DNA of 64,000 nt from assembly GCA_037576195.1 (NCBI GenBank), contig CM075102.1, forward strand, positions 39,552,745 through 39,616,744. Direction: 5' to 3'. Position 1 is the first letter of the stretch, and every line of letters starts with the position of its first letter. The notes below the pieces were generated by a model. That model saw only the letters and a program-made list of their open reading frames with translations. It was not told the origin of the DNA and made no database searches. This document shows, piece after piece, positions 1-9,887 of the stretch. Origin of the DNA: Phytoseiulus persimilis (taxonomy: Eukaryota > Arthropoda > Arachnida > Mesostigmata > Phytoseiidae). A program made the position numbers and the translations under genes.

Positions 1-675
1 GTCCCAGCTTCCCAATGAGCTAAACATTGGAAGAGTCATGTCGAGTTGAAACGGACGCTCCATGTTTTCTCCGCCATCGAGCTTCGAGAGGATTCCAGAG
101 CGTGACAGAATCGAATTCCGAAGTTCTATTAACGGCGAAAGTTCTATCATACCAGGGCGATGATTCGCCGCGAGTTTCGACTCGAGCTGATACATGGTCC
201 CATACCTGTCGGAGAGGACTGTACAGTCGATTCCAACGAAGTGAGATACGTAACTTGACACCGAGAGCTGACTTCAACGCCCCTGTTGGCCTTCCTGCTA
301 CCTCCGAACTCCGTAAATCACTGAATAGGAAGTCCGGTGCCGAGCTCTGCTTCCGGTGTGAATGATCAATTTGGCTCCGTTTGATTCGAGTTTCAGCTCT
401 TGACATTCAGCTCTTCCTCCTAGCTTTCAATGCTCCTCTATTACCTAAGATCGGATCTGATTTGCCCGATTTACGGCCTCCCAAGGCAAGGCAATAAAGT
501 CTCGAGGCCAACCTACATTTCACCTGGTTGAAGGAAAAGAGCCCGGCTGCGTCACTGATTCGTCACTGCAGGAGAGCGCCAGAGACTCCTTGTCAGATTC
601 ACAATGGTCTCTAGCTCAACCTGTGTCACAATGATCTGATGATTCAGATTCTTGGAGCTGAAACGCCGCGCTCAC
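1..675. other. Intron or flank downstream of the cathepsin exons; no exon recognised
   Basis: The cathepsin gene should continue here with exons carrying NHAV and NSWG motifs. I see neither on the minus strand. A minus ORF at 406-20 and a plus ORF at 27-365 overlap, and neither resembles a peptidase. Either the next intron is longer than 675 bp or the gene is truncated. Confidence 0.4.
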
Positions 676-1862
676 CGTCATATTCGTAGAACGATTCTGG
701 CATGTACTGTAGCATCACGGTGACGGGTCCGTCCAGCCCAACAATAGCCTTCATTTTGTGTTCTTTGTTGTCCTTGGTCCCATAGACCAACTCGAAGCCC
801 TCGACGCTTCCCGCCGAATGCTTCCGTTGAGAGCGGCATCGACCAAGCTTCGAAGTATAATCGGTTCATTTTCCGCGGCCTGGTCGTCCTGAATCATCTT
901 TACCATTCACTTCGAGTAATTGCTCACTTTGTTCTCATAAGGATAAACATCACGCTTCGTGACGAAACCATTTTCGTTGATGTATCTGAAAGCCTTCATG
1001 GTGTTGCCGCCGCGGCAACCATTATTCCCATGAGTGGCTGTGCTGCAGTCCAAGATGTCTTGCTCGGAAACATCATCGTACATCCCTTTCTTCAAGCGAA
1101 GATGAACCTCCAGAGCAGCTGCCTGAAAAAAAAGCAACCGAATTTGATCACTCAGTTTCCAGAGCTGCAGAAGGTCCACAATATCCTGTAGGACCTAGAG
1201 CAGATGTCGAAGAATGTACTAGATCTCCAGACCAAGAATTCCACAAGTGGTCAAAAGGATTACGAAAAACGAGCTTTGTGAAACGGATAGACTCAATATT
1301 GACTCACCGACGCAAACGCATAGCACGAACCACACGTATCTTGATTCCGGATCGGAGAGCACAGTTCACGATAGTCGGCGGAGGGAGGAGGTGTCGCGAA
1401 ATACAAGTCATCCACGATACCGGCCGGGGCAGAAGAGTTGCCCTCCGGCTCATCATAGACCTCCCCGGTGAACTGTCGAAGCTGCTCCTTCGTCTGGAAT
1501 CGTTCGCGGAATTTCGTGGAGAACCATTCGACGAGCCTTGTATCCGATCCAGAACGTCAGACGAATTGTGAGTTTCTTCAAAAAACTGTGTCTCTGTTCC
1601 CGCATCAAGTATCCCCCTTACCATCGACGAGAATTTGTTGCGAGCCATACGGTAGTTCTCCAAACCTGCTTCGAATCGGGCATTGTGCTCTTCAATGAGG
1701 CGACTGCGATCAGAGAGCATGGGGCTCGCCTGGAGGAAGCCAAGCTTCGGATGAGTATTCTTTCCTTACGAGGATACGGAGAGATTACGTGAGGAAAAGT
1801 CTCAAGATTCGGCTCACGTTCGCGGTGGCGATAGCCAGCACCAAGACGCAGACGACTCTCAT
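676..1862 (-). CDS. Cathepsin L-like cysteine peptidase (papain family C1A), partial
   Basis: Lysosomal or secreted digestive endopeptidase by family. Exons read on the minus strand: 1862-1818 (15-residue signal peptide start, MRVVCVLVLAIATAN), 1729-1622 (end of the I29 propeptide, with IEEHNARFEAG), about 1536-1308 (mature N-terminus with active-site QDTCGSCYAFAS), 1122-928 (SEQDILDCS, then GNNGCRGG) and 847-676 (VEGFELVY, then GPVTVML, ending YEYD). Donors are GTGAGC, GTAAGG, GTGAGT, GTGAGC and GTGAGC. Joins 1-2, 3-4 and 4-5 keep frame. The join from 1622 into the 1536 exon does not: exon 2 ends in phase 0, while the peptidase frame has a TGA at about 1556. The Trp usual after the catalytic Cys is Tyr. 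The N-terminal half of I29 (WxxFK region) has no exon in the 88-bp gap between exons 1 and 2. Exons carrying the catalytic His and Asn are not seen in bases 1-675. It may be a pseudogene or a divergent paralogue. Confidence 0.85.
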
Positions 1863-2428
1863 GTTCAAGAGACCGTGAGAAACTGAAATTTTCCTCTTCG
1901 CCGAGAGACGTTACTGCTTACAATATTCAATAGGTGATCCTTCATCGTCAACGCGCGAGCCCGGCAGCCAAGATATCGCTGCCTGAGAAACATCATCCTT
2001 GTCGGTAGGTTTTCCGGAATGTTTGACTGCAAGGGCCTCCGGAAAGTCCTGAGTCGGTCGTTACCGGATTCGCTCGTTCATACTAGAATCAACCCGAGTG
2101 AGCTTAAAATCGTCGAAAGAGGGATCGCACTCGTTTCCTCAGAGATTCCAGTATTCGCTATAAATATCAGATTGTTCATAATGATGATATACCCATGGAG
2201 AACCTCAAGTCACAGTGCTCTCCTAACTGAGGTGACTGGTTATTGATTCTACGGCAGCAGAAATTCTGAGCTGTACCCGAGAAATGTTCGCCTGTCTAGA
2301 ACCAGCAAGAATTGATGGAACTCGGAGCGGAACGCGCCATCGTCCCGCGACACCCGTTTTCTCATTTCTCCCTGCGAGGTAGATCATCTCAACAATGAAT
2401 GAGCGGTTCGCAGCGACTCATTCAGAAA
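1863..2428. other. Intergenic spacer between cathepsin-like and protease genes
   Basis: This is upstream of the cathepsin start codon and downstream of the first serine protease. A minus-strand TTTCAG about 30 bp before the cathepsin ATG could be an acceptor for a 5' UTR exon. No coding segment is recognised; the 75-codon plus ORF at 2019-2246 has no support. Confidence 0.4.
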
Positions 2429-2434
2429 TTTATT
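2429..2434 (-). terminator. Polyadenylation signal AATAAA for protease copy 1
   Basis: AATAAA on the minus strand begins 27 bp after the protease stop codon at 2461. This implies a very short 3' UTR. Confidence 0.6.
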
Positions 2435-2460
2435 GCAAGCGCTGTTTGAAGATCCACGTG

Positions 2461-3622
2461 TCAAGGGTTTCGGGTACGGAAGTGTTTCACTCTTCCAATC
2501 CAGTCGAGTGCCGCGGTGGTTCGCGCGTATACGTTCGGATAAGCTGCGGAACCGCAGTATTTCACGAAGCTGGCCACACCAGCCAGAGTCCAGCGGTTAT
2601 CCTCAGTAAGACATTGCAAAGGCCCGCCAGAGTCGCCGTTACAAACCCCATGGCCTTCACCTTGGATGGTAGCGGCACAGATGTGTCGAGGTGTGAGATT
2701 GAATCTCTGCTCAGGTTTGCCCTGGGTCCACAAGTAAGCGCACCTTCGATGAGTGGGAATCTCGAAAACCATCTTCTGGAGCAGAGCCGGTAGCTGCCGG
2801 AATTCGCCTGAGGATTCCGGTAGCGTGGAATGATTATCGGATCATATGATGCCCCGAGCTTGCCTTCTATCTTGAGCGGGACAGTATCAAGCTGCGAATT
2901 CTCCTGGAAGACTTACCACTACGTTGTGTATAACCCCATCCAGAGCCCACGCAGGTCATGCCATTGAATTTATTGACATCGGCGGGTGTTGGCAAACAGA
3001 TCGGAGCCAAGTGAGATTGAGCTCCCGTGAAATTTAGGGGCCGGTCCAGTTGTATGAGGGCATAGTCGTAGTCCAGAAAATTGGGGTCCCAAAACGGGTG
3101 TATTACGACATCTCCTCGCTCTCGATCGATCCTGAATAACTTCTGGGTGGCTGCGATTGAAAGTCAAGCGCGATGAAATTTCGTGTCGACACCATGGAGG
3201 AATGCGGATGCGCAACACAATATGAGGATTCTTATAAGTAAGGATTCTAAGCCGCGGAACCAGCATCGTGGGGGGGGGGGGGGCGAGGTATAAGTGATCT
3301 GGAGAGCAGGATTGGAGCTACGAGGACACCAACCTTCATATCTGGTGCGATCGTGTTTTCCGGTTGCAAGTCGCATGGGAAAAAGACCGACGAATCTAGG
3401 GTCTACGCAATGAGCAGCTGTGAGAATCCAGTTCTTGTCGATGATTGAGCCTCCACAGACATGAGTCCATTCTCCTTTTTCATATCGTTGCAATGCGATC
3501 TGCCACGGGAACTCGAGCCGTCTCGCGGGGTCTCCGCCAACAATGTAGTTGTCGGTCTTCGGGACGCCGCATCGTTCCCCGAGAGCCACTGCCACCAAAC
3601 TGAGTAACAGAAGACGTTTCAT
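2461..3622 (-). CDS. Secreted elastase-like serine protease (S1A), copy 1
   Basis: Chymotrypsin-fold endopeptidase, probably a secreted digestive enzyme (inferred). Exons: 3622-3334, 3150-2917 and 2807-2461, all joins in phase 1, giving 289 residues. A hydrophobic signal (MKRLLLLSLVAVALG) is followed by a short Cys-containing propeptide and mature IVGG at residue 27. The triad is H71 (TAAHC), D125 (DYDYALI) and S234 (GDSGGP). The specificity pocket reads Gly189, Val190, Phe215, Val216 and Asn226 in chymotrypsin numbering (GVCNGDSGG and VASFVKYC). That is like neutrophil elastase, not trypsin. Tyr, not Arg or Lys, precedes IVGG. The start is the ATG at 3622; the longer frame to 3640 has no ATG. 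Introns are 183 and 109 bp, and the first contains a 14-base G run. The paralogue lies at 8732-7673. Confidence 0.95.
3270..3283 (+). repeat. Poly(G) tract, 14 bases
   Basis: An uninterrupted run of 14 G on the plus strand, so 14 C in the pre-mRNA sense of the protease intron 1. Length may be unreliable from sequencing slippage. Confidence 0.9.
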
Positions 3623-4006
3623 GCTTGAATTCTGGTCCACTGTCTTGCCAGTACTGTCGGCTCTATTTAAAAGACCTTATCGGTCGACCGGATAATCCAT
3701 TAGGATGAATGGTCAAAGCATCTACGTGGAGTTCGAGAAAAACTCCTCCCGCAGTTGTCATGAGGCTTATTTTTCCTATCATCGGTGTGCGACCCAGCAT
3801 CGATGATTTGCGAAATTCGCTAAAAGGCTCGATGGCCCGCTGGCAGTCAGGTCTTAGACTTTCTGCGCGGCCGCTAATCAAATCAGTGACCACTAATTCG
3901 TCTGCCATCGCCACTCCTTCGACTTTCGTCGGCGGGGCAATCCCTTCACCGAGGATATCGTCCGTTAGGCATTCACCTCATGAACCAAGTTTTTTGACTG
4001 AGATTC
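3623..4006. other. Intergenic spacer upstream of protease copy 1
   Basis: This should contain the protease 1 promoter (minus strand). AGAGCCGACAGTACTGG lies just upstream, and TTTAAATAGAGCC at about 3670-3658 is a plausible TATA-like box 35-50 bp before the ATG. Overlapping ORFs on both strands at 3663-4023 have no support. Confidence 0.3.
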
Positions 4007-4275
4007 TTAATTCTCAACAGTGACTACCTGCTCCTGCTCCAGATCGATGGGGAGAGCTGCCGTCTCATCGTCGGCTTGCTCAACTCTGGGAGCTCTCCCG
4101 ATGGAATTCGACGGCGGCACCGATTCAAGAACAATGCCGCCATTAATATCCCGGTTCGAGACAAACGAAACCCCTACCTCAACTAGTTGAACCTCGTAAA
4201 CAGCTTCCAGATTCTGGCAAGGAAGACAACAGACTTCGAGAGGCACAGCCTGCTGAGGTGGCGGCCTGATCACTT
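4007..4275 (-). CDS. Candidate terminal exon of an unrecognised gene
   Basis: The minus-strand sequence CCCTTTCAACCAG is a good acceptor ending at 4276. It is followed by an open frame of 88 residues that starts VIRPPPQQAVPLEV and ends in the acidic tail DLEQEQVVTVEN, then TAA at 4009-4007. Entry is in phase 1. A minus-strand coding-like segment (GERDQYEKLFRGQTQTGEG, near 4441-4389) lies just upstream, but no donor in the right phase joins it to this exon. The upstream part is therefore unresolved, or the gene is broken. It resembles no family I recognise. Confidence 0.4.
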
Positions 4276-4967
4276 CTGGTTGAAAGGGTAACGGTGGATG
4301 GGGAACAGATAGAGCAGCGGTTCAAGGGTGCTTGCAAAGCTCCTACAGAGACAAATCGAGCGATTCATGTTGGAGACGAGGTCCCTTCTCCAGTCTGAGT
4401 CTGTCCGCGGAAGAGCTTCTCGTACTGGTCTCGCTCCCCGAGAGAATCCACGGCCAGTGCTGAGCGTACTGGAGTCGTCCCGGGCGATTTCCGTCCGACT
4501 TGGATAGCTATAGCCGAATTTTCCAGTTAAATGCCGAATTCCTCGGATATTCTGCGCGGGATTTTCTTCTGAACATACGCATGAGGTTTCGGAAGTCGTG
4601 CTTCTGCCCATGGGAGGGTCGGAACCTGAGCGCATCGATGATTCCGGTAACACTATTCCAATGGGTACAGTATTCCCTCATTTATCGCGGTAATTTGTTC
4701 CAGGCCCGAGCGCGATGAATGAATTTCCGCGAAACGGGTAGTTTATTTGGAAAATGCTCTCTCTGACCTGCGTGAGTAGATTCTACACCCGGATTTCATC
4801 TTAATGCATTCTCTGAAACTCGACCCAGACCTACATTGGAGAATGAAGAGGAAATTTCAAGGAAGAATCTCACATTTCAACCAGAATAAGCCAGAGTTGA
4901 CTTCGAAGATCGGTTTATTGCCCTCAGAGTATGGCTCTTGATAGAATCAGCGGGCTTCGTGGTTTGG
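4276..4967. other. Unresolved coding-like segments, minus strand
   Basis: Minus frames between about 4660 and 4380 are open and rich in Ser, Thr and charged residues, but they shift frame without clear introns. Candidate parts include GERDQYEKLFRGQ and SSTLSTGRGFSRG in different frames. From 4660 to 4967 I see nothing. Confidence 0.25.
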
Positions 4968-5380
4968 CTATTCTCCCTCATCGATGACAATGAAATCGAT
5001 GGAGCCCGACCCAACTATCGAATCGGGTTCTTCCGCCGGTGGAGTCTGCGGGGGAGTTTTATGCTGAGGATTCAGGAACATGGTTATTGGTAGTTGTTTC
5101 CGTTGTTTTTTCATCTGATTGAGCACGCTCCTGTACGGTCCCATCGCCTCATCGATAGCGGAATTGAAGTGCTCGGGTCATGTGAGAATCCCATGAACCG
5201 ATTTGATCTTGCATCTCTCTGAGACCCCTCACCAATCGTGAGAGACGCTCTAATGAGAGACCTTCATCTTCATCGTGGTCAACGGTCTTGCGGACTCTCG
5301 AAGATGGTCTCGTAGGCCCTCGGAACGGTGTCGTAGGCTCTCGTAGGCACCCTTTTCTTAGAGGAGTCGCCCATAGTTTT
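4968..5380 (-). CDS. Candidate two-exon 3' end of an unrecognised gene
   Basis: Exon 5380-5231 (acceptor CATCAG, donor TTG|GTGAGG) joins in phase 0 across a 59-bp intron to exon 5171-4968. Together they give about 117 residues, with a basic start (LREPTTPFRGPTRP), an acidic patch (DHDEDEGLSLERLSRL), a helical stretch (DEAMGPYRSVLNQMKKQ), a Pro-rich linker (TPPQTPPAEEPDS) and an acidic C-terminus IDFIVIDEGE, then TAG. The acceptor at 5172 has a poor pyrimidine tract. An alternative ATG frame in the first exon (MGDSSKKRVPTRAYD) stops after 31 codons. The family is not recognised; composition suggests a nuclear or scaffold protein. Confidence 0.4.
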
Positions 5381-5984
5381 CTGATGACATAAACTCAGTC
5401 CGCGTCCTGATGTACATCCATCCTCATTTCTTCAGATTCAATAACGCTCAGCTAATAAATATGTTTGATGATTCATGATTTCATCTACCGAAGTCTAAGG
5501 TCATTGAATTGTGCTCCACAATTTCCGCTCGCGGTTGAAACTATTCATAGAAGATATCGAATTACTTTGAGAGACATGGGGGGTCAATAAGATGTGGACA
5601 GCTTTCGGGCGATCACCAATGAAAGTGGGCTGTGGGACCACGAGTCCGTCGCCTAGATAGACAAGTGATAGTTGTGGACATCTTGAAATTCGTTCCGACC
5701 GAGTCCACACACACATCGTGTTCTCCCAGCGTTCGTAGACATTCCGATCGGGAGCCCATGCTGACATGCGTTCTTCAACCGAGGATCACTGCCGAGTCTG
5801 AATCGACGGCGCCTGTGCATTTCAGAGCGAGTAACTCTCCGAGTGAGCGATTCGAGCGAATTTTTTCGTGCAAGTGGGAATTGGGACGATTGATGAAAGC
5901 TACGGTGGTCATATTCGCCACATGAAAGCACCGATAGCCACTGAAAAATACTGTTTTGGTGAGTCCTGACTGCTCCATCTGAAT
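5381..5984. other. Intergenic, no gene recognised
   Basis: Overlapping ORFs on both strands at 5501-5925 are mutual shadows without splice or promoter support. Confidence 0.3.
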
Positions 5985-6076
5985 CTGCGCCAAAATGCCC
6001 TGCGCCAAAATATCCTGCGCGAAAATGTCCGTTGCGCCAAAATGTCCCGCGCCAAAATGTCTGCACCAAAATGTCC
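5985..6076. repeat. Minisatellite, about 15-bp unit, six copies
   Basis: Tandem copies of CTGCGCCAAAATGTC with substitutions (CAAAATGCC, CAAAATATC, GAAAATGTC) and two units of 14 and 17 bp. Minus-strand frames read through it as a repeated five-residue motif of the type DILAQ, but I see no evidence that it is coding. Confidence 0.85.
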
Positions 6077-7672
6077 TAGACCGTCCGGGACCATATTGCA
6101 ATTTTCGTCGACCGAAGCTCGGCAAGTGTGTCTACATATATTCACGTCGAATTTCGCAGCGAGCTTGGCTAAATGAATTCGACCCCGCGAAAGAATCCCC
6201 GCTGAAGAGGTGCATTTATCGGGACGCCGACACCAAGCTCGAGATAGAAATACGCTCAATGTTTCTGGCCATAGCGGTCAGTCAGGGACAACTATTCACG
6301 TCTCCCGAGAAAGAGCAAACTAAGGATGTCGACTTCTCCACCGAGGGTGAACAGGATTATTATTCAGCTGAGCGGCAACCACGATTGTTGAATTGGAAAC
6401 GGACAAAAACAAGCTCATGTTGAGAGTTGCGGGGCGTTTCTTGAAGTGGATATCGCGCCTCAGTTTTGGAAACGATCCAAAGAGTTTGTGACAGATCAGC
6501 GTGATTCAACGGATTTGGACCGATACGAGTTAACGTTTCATCCAAGGCTGGAGAACGTAGTGTCGGAGGAAACTCCCATCCATCTCGTATTTTCTGAGAG
6601 TCTTCATACGGCAAATGTCGTGTAAATGCTTCAGTTGGCATCGTTCTGCATCCGAAATGCGGTAGGGACGCGAGCTATGGGTTATGTGGAAGCCCTCTAC
6701 CAAGAGTCTGCAAAATCGTTCGAACTGTGAACAACCGAAAAAATGAGAATTTCGAGATCACGGGTGCTGTTGTGGAAGATGGGACGGGGTCATCCACTAA
6801 ATTTCTGTCGAATGCGGAGGTGATAATTCAGAGAATCAGATTCAAAACGAAAGCTCCTTTCGGGCAAAGCTTTCGGACCTTCGAGGAAAGTAGTTGTCAA
6901 ACTCTCGATTCGATATCTATCGATGAAAGATCAATTCATTGTCGAGGTAGATGTTATCCTCCTCATGATTGCGATCAGAAAACCGTGGTGATCCCCGTGT
7001 GAATTTTGAGGTAAACACCGGACAGCAGCCCTCCAGTAAGCTCAGGTCTGCCAGAGTCTACATGACGGATTCCGTGGCCTTCTTCTCGATTTGGATTGCA
7101 CAAATATGTTTAGTCGTGATGCGAAAAGGCGGCGAAGGGCTGAGGCTCCCTCAAACTCTTGATCACGAGTGATTCTGAACTTTTCCCGCAGTGGCTGAAT
7201 GTTTAGAATGCAAGTAAACCCGAATGAGCCCTCCTCTGTATCGACTGAAGTTCGACTGGCAGAGCCTTTCACCTGATCAGCCTAGTTTTTCAAGTCTGAG
7301 ACCCGGTGGATAACCTTGGTAGTTCAGAATAAACGAAGTCGCATGATTCAGCCTTCAGGTATCGAGAAGCATGACCGTCGGCAACCTCGATGTGCCAGAA
7401 CCTGCTGCGATGTGCGCACGGTAAAAATAACATACTATTCCATGCGAGACTACGCCACTTGGAGATGTTAAGCAGCCCGCAGCAACGCGAAGGCTGTGTT
7501 CTGACTCCTCTAGCTATGGTTCCCATTTCGTAATGGGGGCTAACAGAGAATTCTCCCTCTAATATCCAACGGGTCGATTCAGACTCTGTGATTTTAGTGA
7601 ACATCCCGTCTAGCTGCTGGATAACATGTCGTAGCCTTTTTAGCTTCATCGGGCACATCTCTTGGTGAAGAG
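6077..7672. other. Spacer downstream of protease copy 2
   Basis: Minus ORFs at 6641-6360 and 7676-7290 look weakly protein-like but have no splice signals I can tie to them. A plus AATAAA at about 7327 has no matching gene. No recognised family. Confidence 0.3.
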
Positions 7673-8732
7673 TCAATGGGAATCCCGAGTCGGGACGCGG
7701 TGTTCTTCCTTTATCCAGTCAAGAACGGCGGAGGTTCGCGCGTACACGTTAGGATAAGCTTCGGAGCCGCAGTATTGGACGAAGCTAGCCACTCCAGCCA
7801 GGGTCCAACGCTTTTCGTCGGTGGAACATTGCAGAGGTCCTCCAGAATCTCCGAAACAGACTCCGTGACCTTCGCCTTGCATCGTGGCGGCGCAGATGTG
7901 CCGAGGTGTCAGATGCATGCTTTCTCCCTCTGTTGAAAGCCACGCCTTGGAACATTCGTCATGAGTGGGGACCTTGAACTTCATTTTTTGAAGAATAGCC
8001 GGCATGTGAACCTTGTTGCCTGAGGAGTTCAAATCTGGCAAACAGGATTGGTCGCTACGGCTTCTCAACATCGAGATAGCTGCCAAGAAATACTGCGAAA
8101 AATCTCGCTGTAGCTTACCATCCTCTTTTGCGAGACCCCATCCCGAGCCGATGCAAGTCATGTTGTCGAACCTCGTGGTGTCGGTGGGCGTGGGCAAGCA
8201 CACCGGAGCCAAGTGGGAATGAGCTCCAGTGAAGTTCAACGGTCGATCGAGATGTATGAGGGCGTAATCGTAGTCGACGGTGTTGTTGTCCCATCCTGAA
8301 TGAATCGTTATGTCACCGCGTTCTCGGTCGACCAGGAAGTAGTCTTCAGTCCCTGTGAAGCATAAACTCTCGTGCTCGGTAACACTGAAGAAAATCAGCA
8401 AAAAAGTTTTCGGAGTTTGATGGCCAACCTTCGTTCTTGGTCAGGTCGTGTTCGCCTGTGACAACACGAAGCTGAACGGGGGTCCGGGATGCGGAGTCGA
8501 CGCAGTGGGCTGCGGTGAGTATCCGGCTTTCGTCGATAATCGAACCTCCGCAAGTGTGACGCCATACACCTCTGACGAATTTCTGCAGAGAGATTTGCCA
8601 AGGGAACTCGAGCGTCGCAGAGGGGTCTCCGCCGAAAATGTACCTGGTGGCGTTTCGCGAGACGCCGCATTCTTGGCTGGAGGCCACCGTCACCAAACTC
8701 AAGATCAAAATGTGCACAACATATTCGGCCAT
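7673..8732 (-). CDS. Secreted elastase-like serine protease (S1A), copy 2
   Basis: Paralogue of the protease at 3622-2461, same strand and architecture. Exons: 8732-8429, 8352-8119 and 8019-7673, all joins in phase 1, giving 294 residues. Exons 2 (234 bp) and 3 (347 bp) match copy 1 exactly in length; introns are 76 and 99 bp. Signal peptide at residues 1-20 (MAEYVVHILILSLVTVASSQ). The mature enzyme starts IFGG at residue 32, again after Tyr. The triad is H76, D130 and S238. The pocket is Gly189, Val190, Phe192, Phe215, Val216 and Asn226 (GVCFGDSGG, VASFVQYC), closest to neutrophil-elastase type, so small aliphatic P1 residues are expected. The reading frame is open through the second intron, so an unspliced reading is possible, but donor G|GTAAGC and the homologous position in copy 1 support splicing. 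Confidence 0.95.
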
Positions 8733-9887
8733 AACAATCGGGCAGGGACAACGTTCCACTTCTTCAGAGCGAAAACAGAATGAGAATGTCGACCCCTCGA
8801 ATCAAAAGGTTAACAAAATTATTATTTGGTAGTGCGGGTACCCTGAGTCTTGAATTCGAAACGGACAAGTGCAATTTATCTCACGAGAGATGCGGGACAT
8901 TTCTTGGATTTGATGACGGGTCTCACTTCGGCAAGCTTGGCGAAAACGTTTCACCGAGATCGCGACAGTTCTGCGCGGTTCGAGGGGTTCGCGCCGACTA
9001 GAGTTCCCATTCGATGTTCACCTCCGACGATGGACCACAAGCTGAGGAAAAAGTCAGAGGATGATGACGATGATGCTCCGTAAGAAGAAAGAGCAGACAG
9101 AGGAAATTGAGGCTCAGCAATCAAAAATCAATCTCTTCACAAGAGACGAGAAGCTATCGCGTACTTCTTACCTTGTCAGTCCCCGTGGGACGGACCCGTG
9201 GAGCGGATTGAGGTGAGCCCCACACCATTGTCGAATCATTGATGCCATGAGGGACGTTGCCAAGTTCGGCGAAACGTCCGCTGCAGCCGTCAACAAGAAC
9301 CCTACTCGAACTGCACCTTTTCTCCTCGAATCAATGATAATCAGAACTGCGTGGAGACATGGTGCCCTTCGAGGGCTACCGACGACGCGTTGTTAAGGAC
9401 TCTTCACGAGTCTATGACGATGAAAAGCTTAAGCTGGCTCAGCTTCGTCAGAATCCACACGGCTGCGGTTCGTGCGATGTGTGGGAGAGATCGTTGTTTC
9501 ATCGCCGAAGTTCCGCACTCTCATTCGAACGCTCTGTGGACACACTGCAGAGTTCACAAAGAGCCTTTCGCTCCGAGCTCCATGCAGTCGAACTCAGAAA
9601 GAGCGCTGACAACCGCCGTGAAAGTCGTCAGCTCCATTGAAGCCACGCCCCTGCAATCCAGGCCACTTTCTGAGCTTGGCGAAGAGATGGGCACTCCTAG
9701 TACACACGGAGGATCGTTGGCTGTTTTGGGAGAAACTTCTACCTCGATTTGTAGGCTTTCGAAAGGGGGTTGCTCCTCACTTTCCGAGGAAGGGGGAGTC
9801 GCTGAGGTCATGCACTACCGAAAATTCGTCTCGAAGCTCACATATGTCTCGGACATGGTTTCAGACACAAATGGATTGTATTCAAAC
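8733..9887. other. Spacer with candidate plus-strand exons left of the minisatellite
   Basis: ATG at 9033 opens MDHKLRKKSEDDDDDAP, followed at once by a GTAAGA donor (9083). An acceptor TTACCTTGTCAG at about 9179 and a GTGAGC donor at about 9212 could frame a small second exon. Downstream, two plus frames at 9351-9640 and a minus frame at 9811-9554 (Ser- and Glu-rich) are all open. I cannot assemble one gene from these. Confidence 0.25.
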
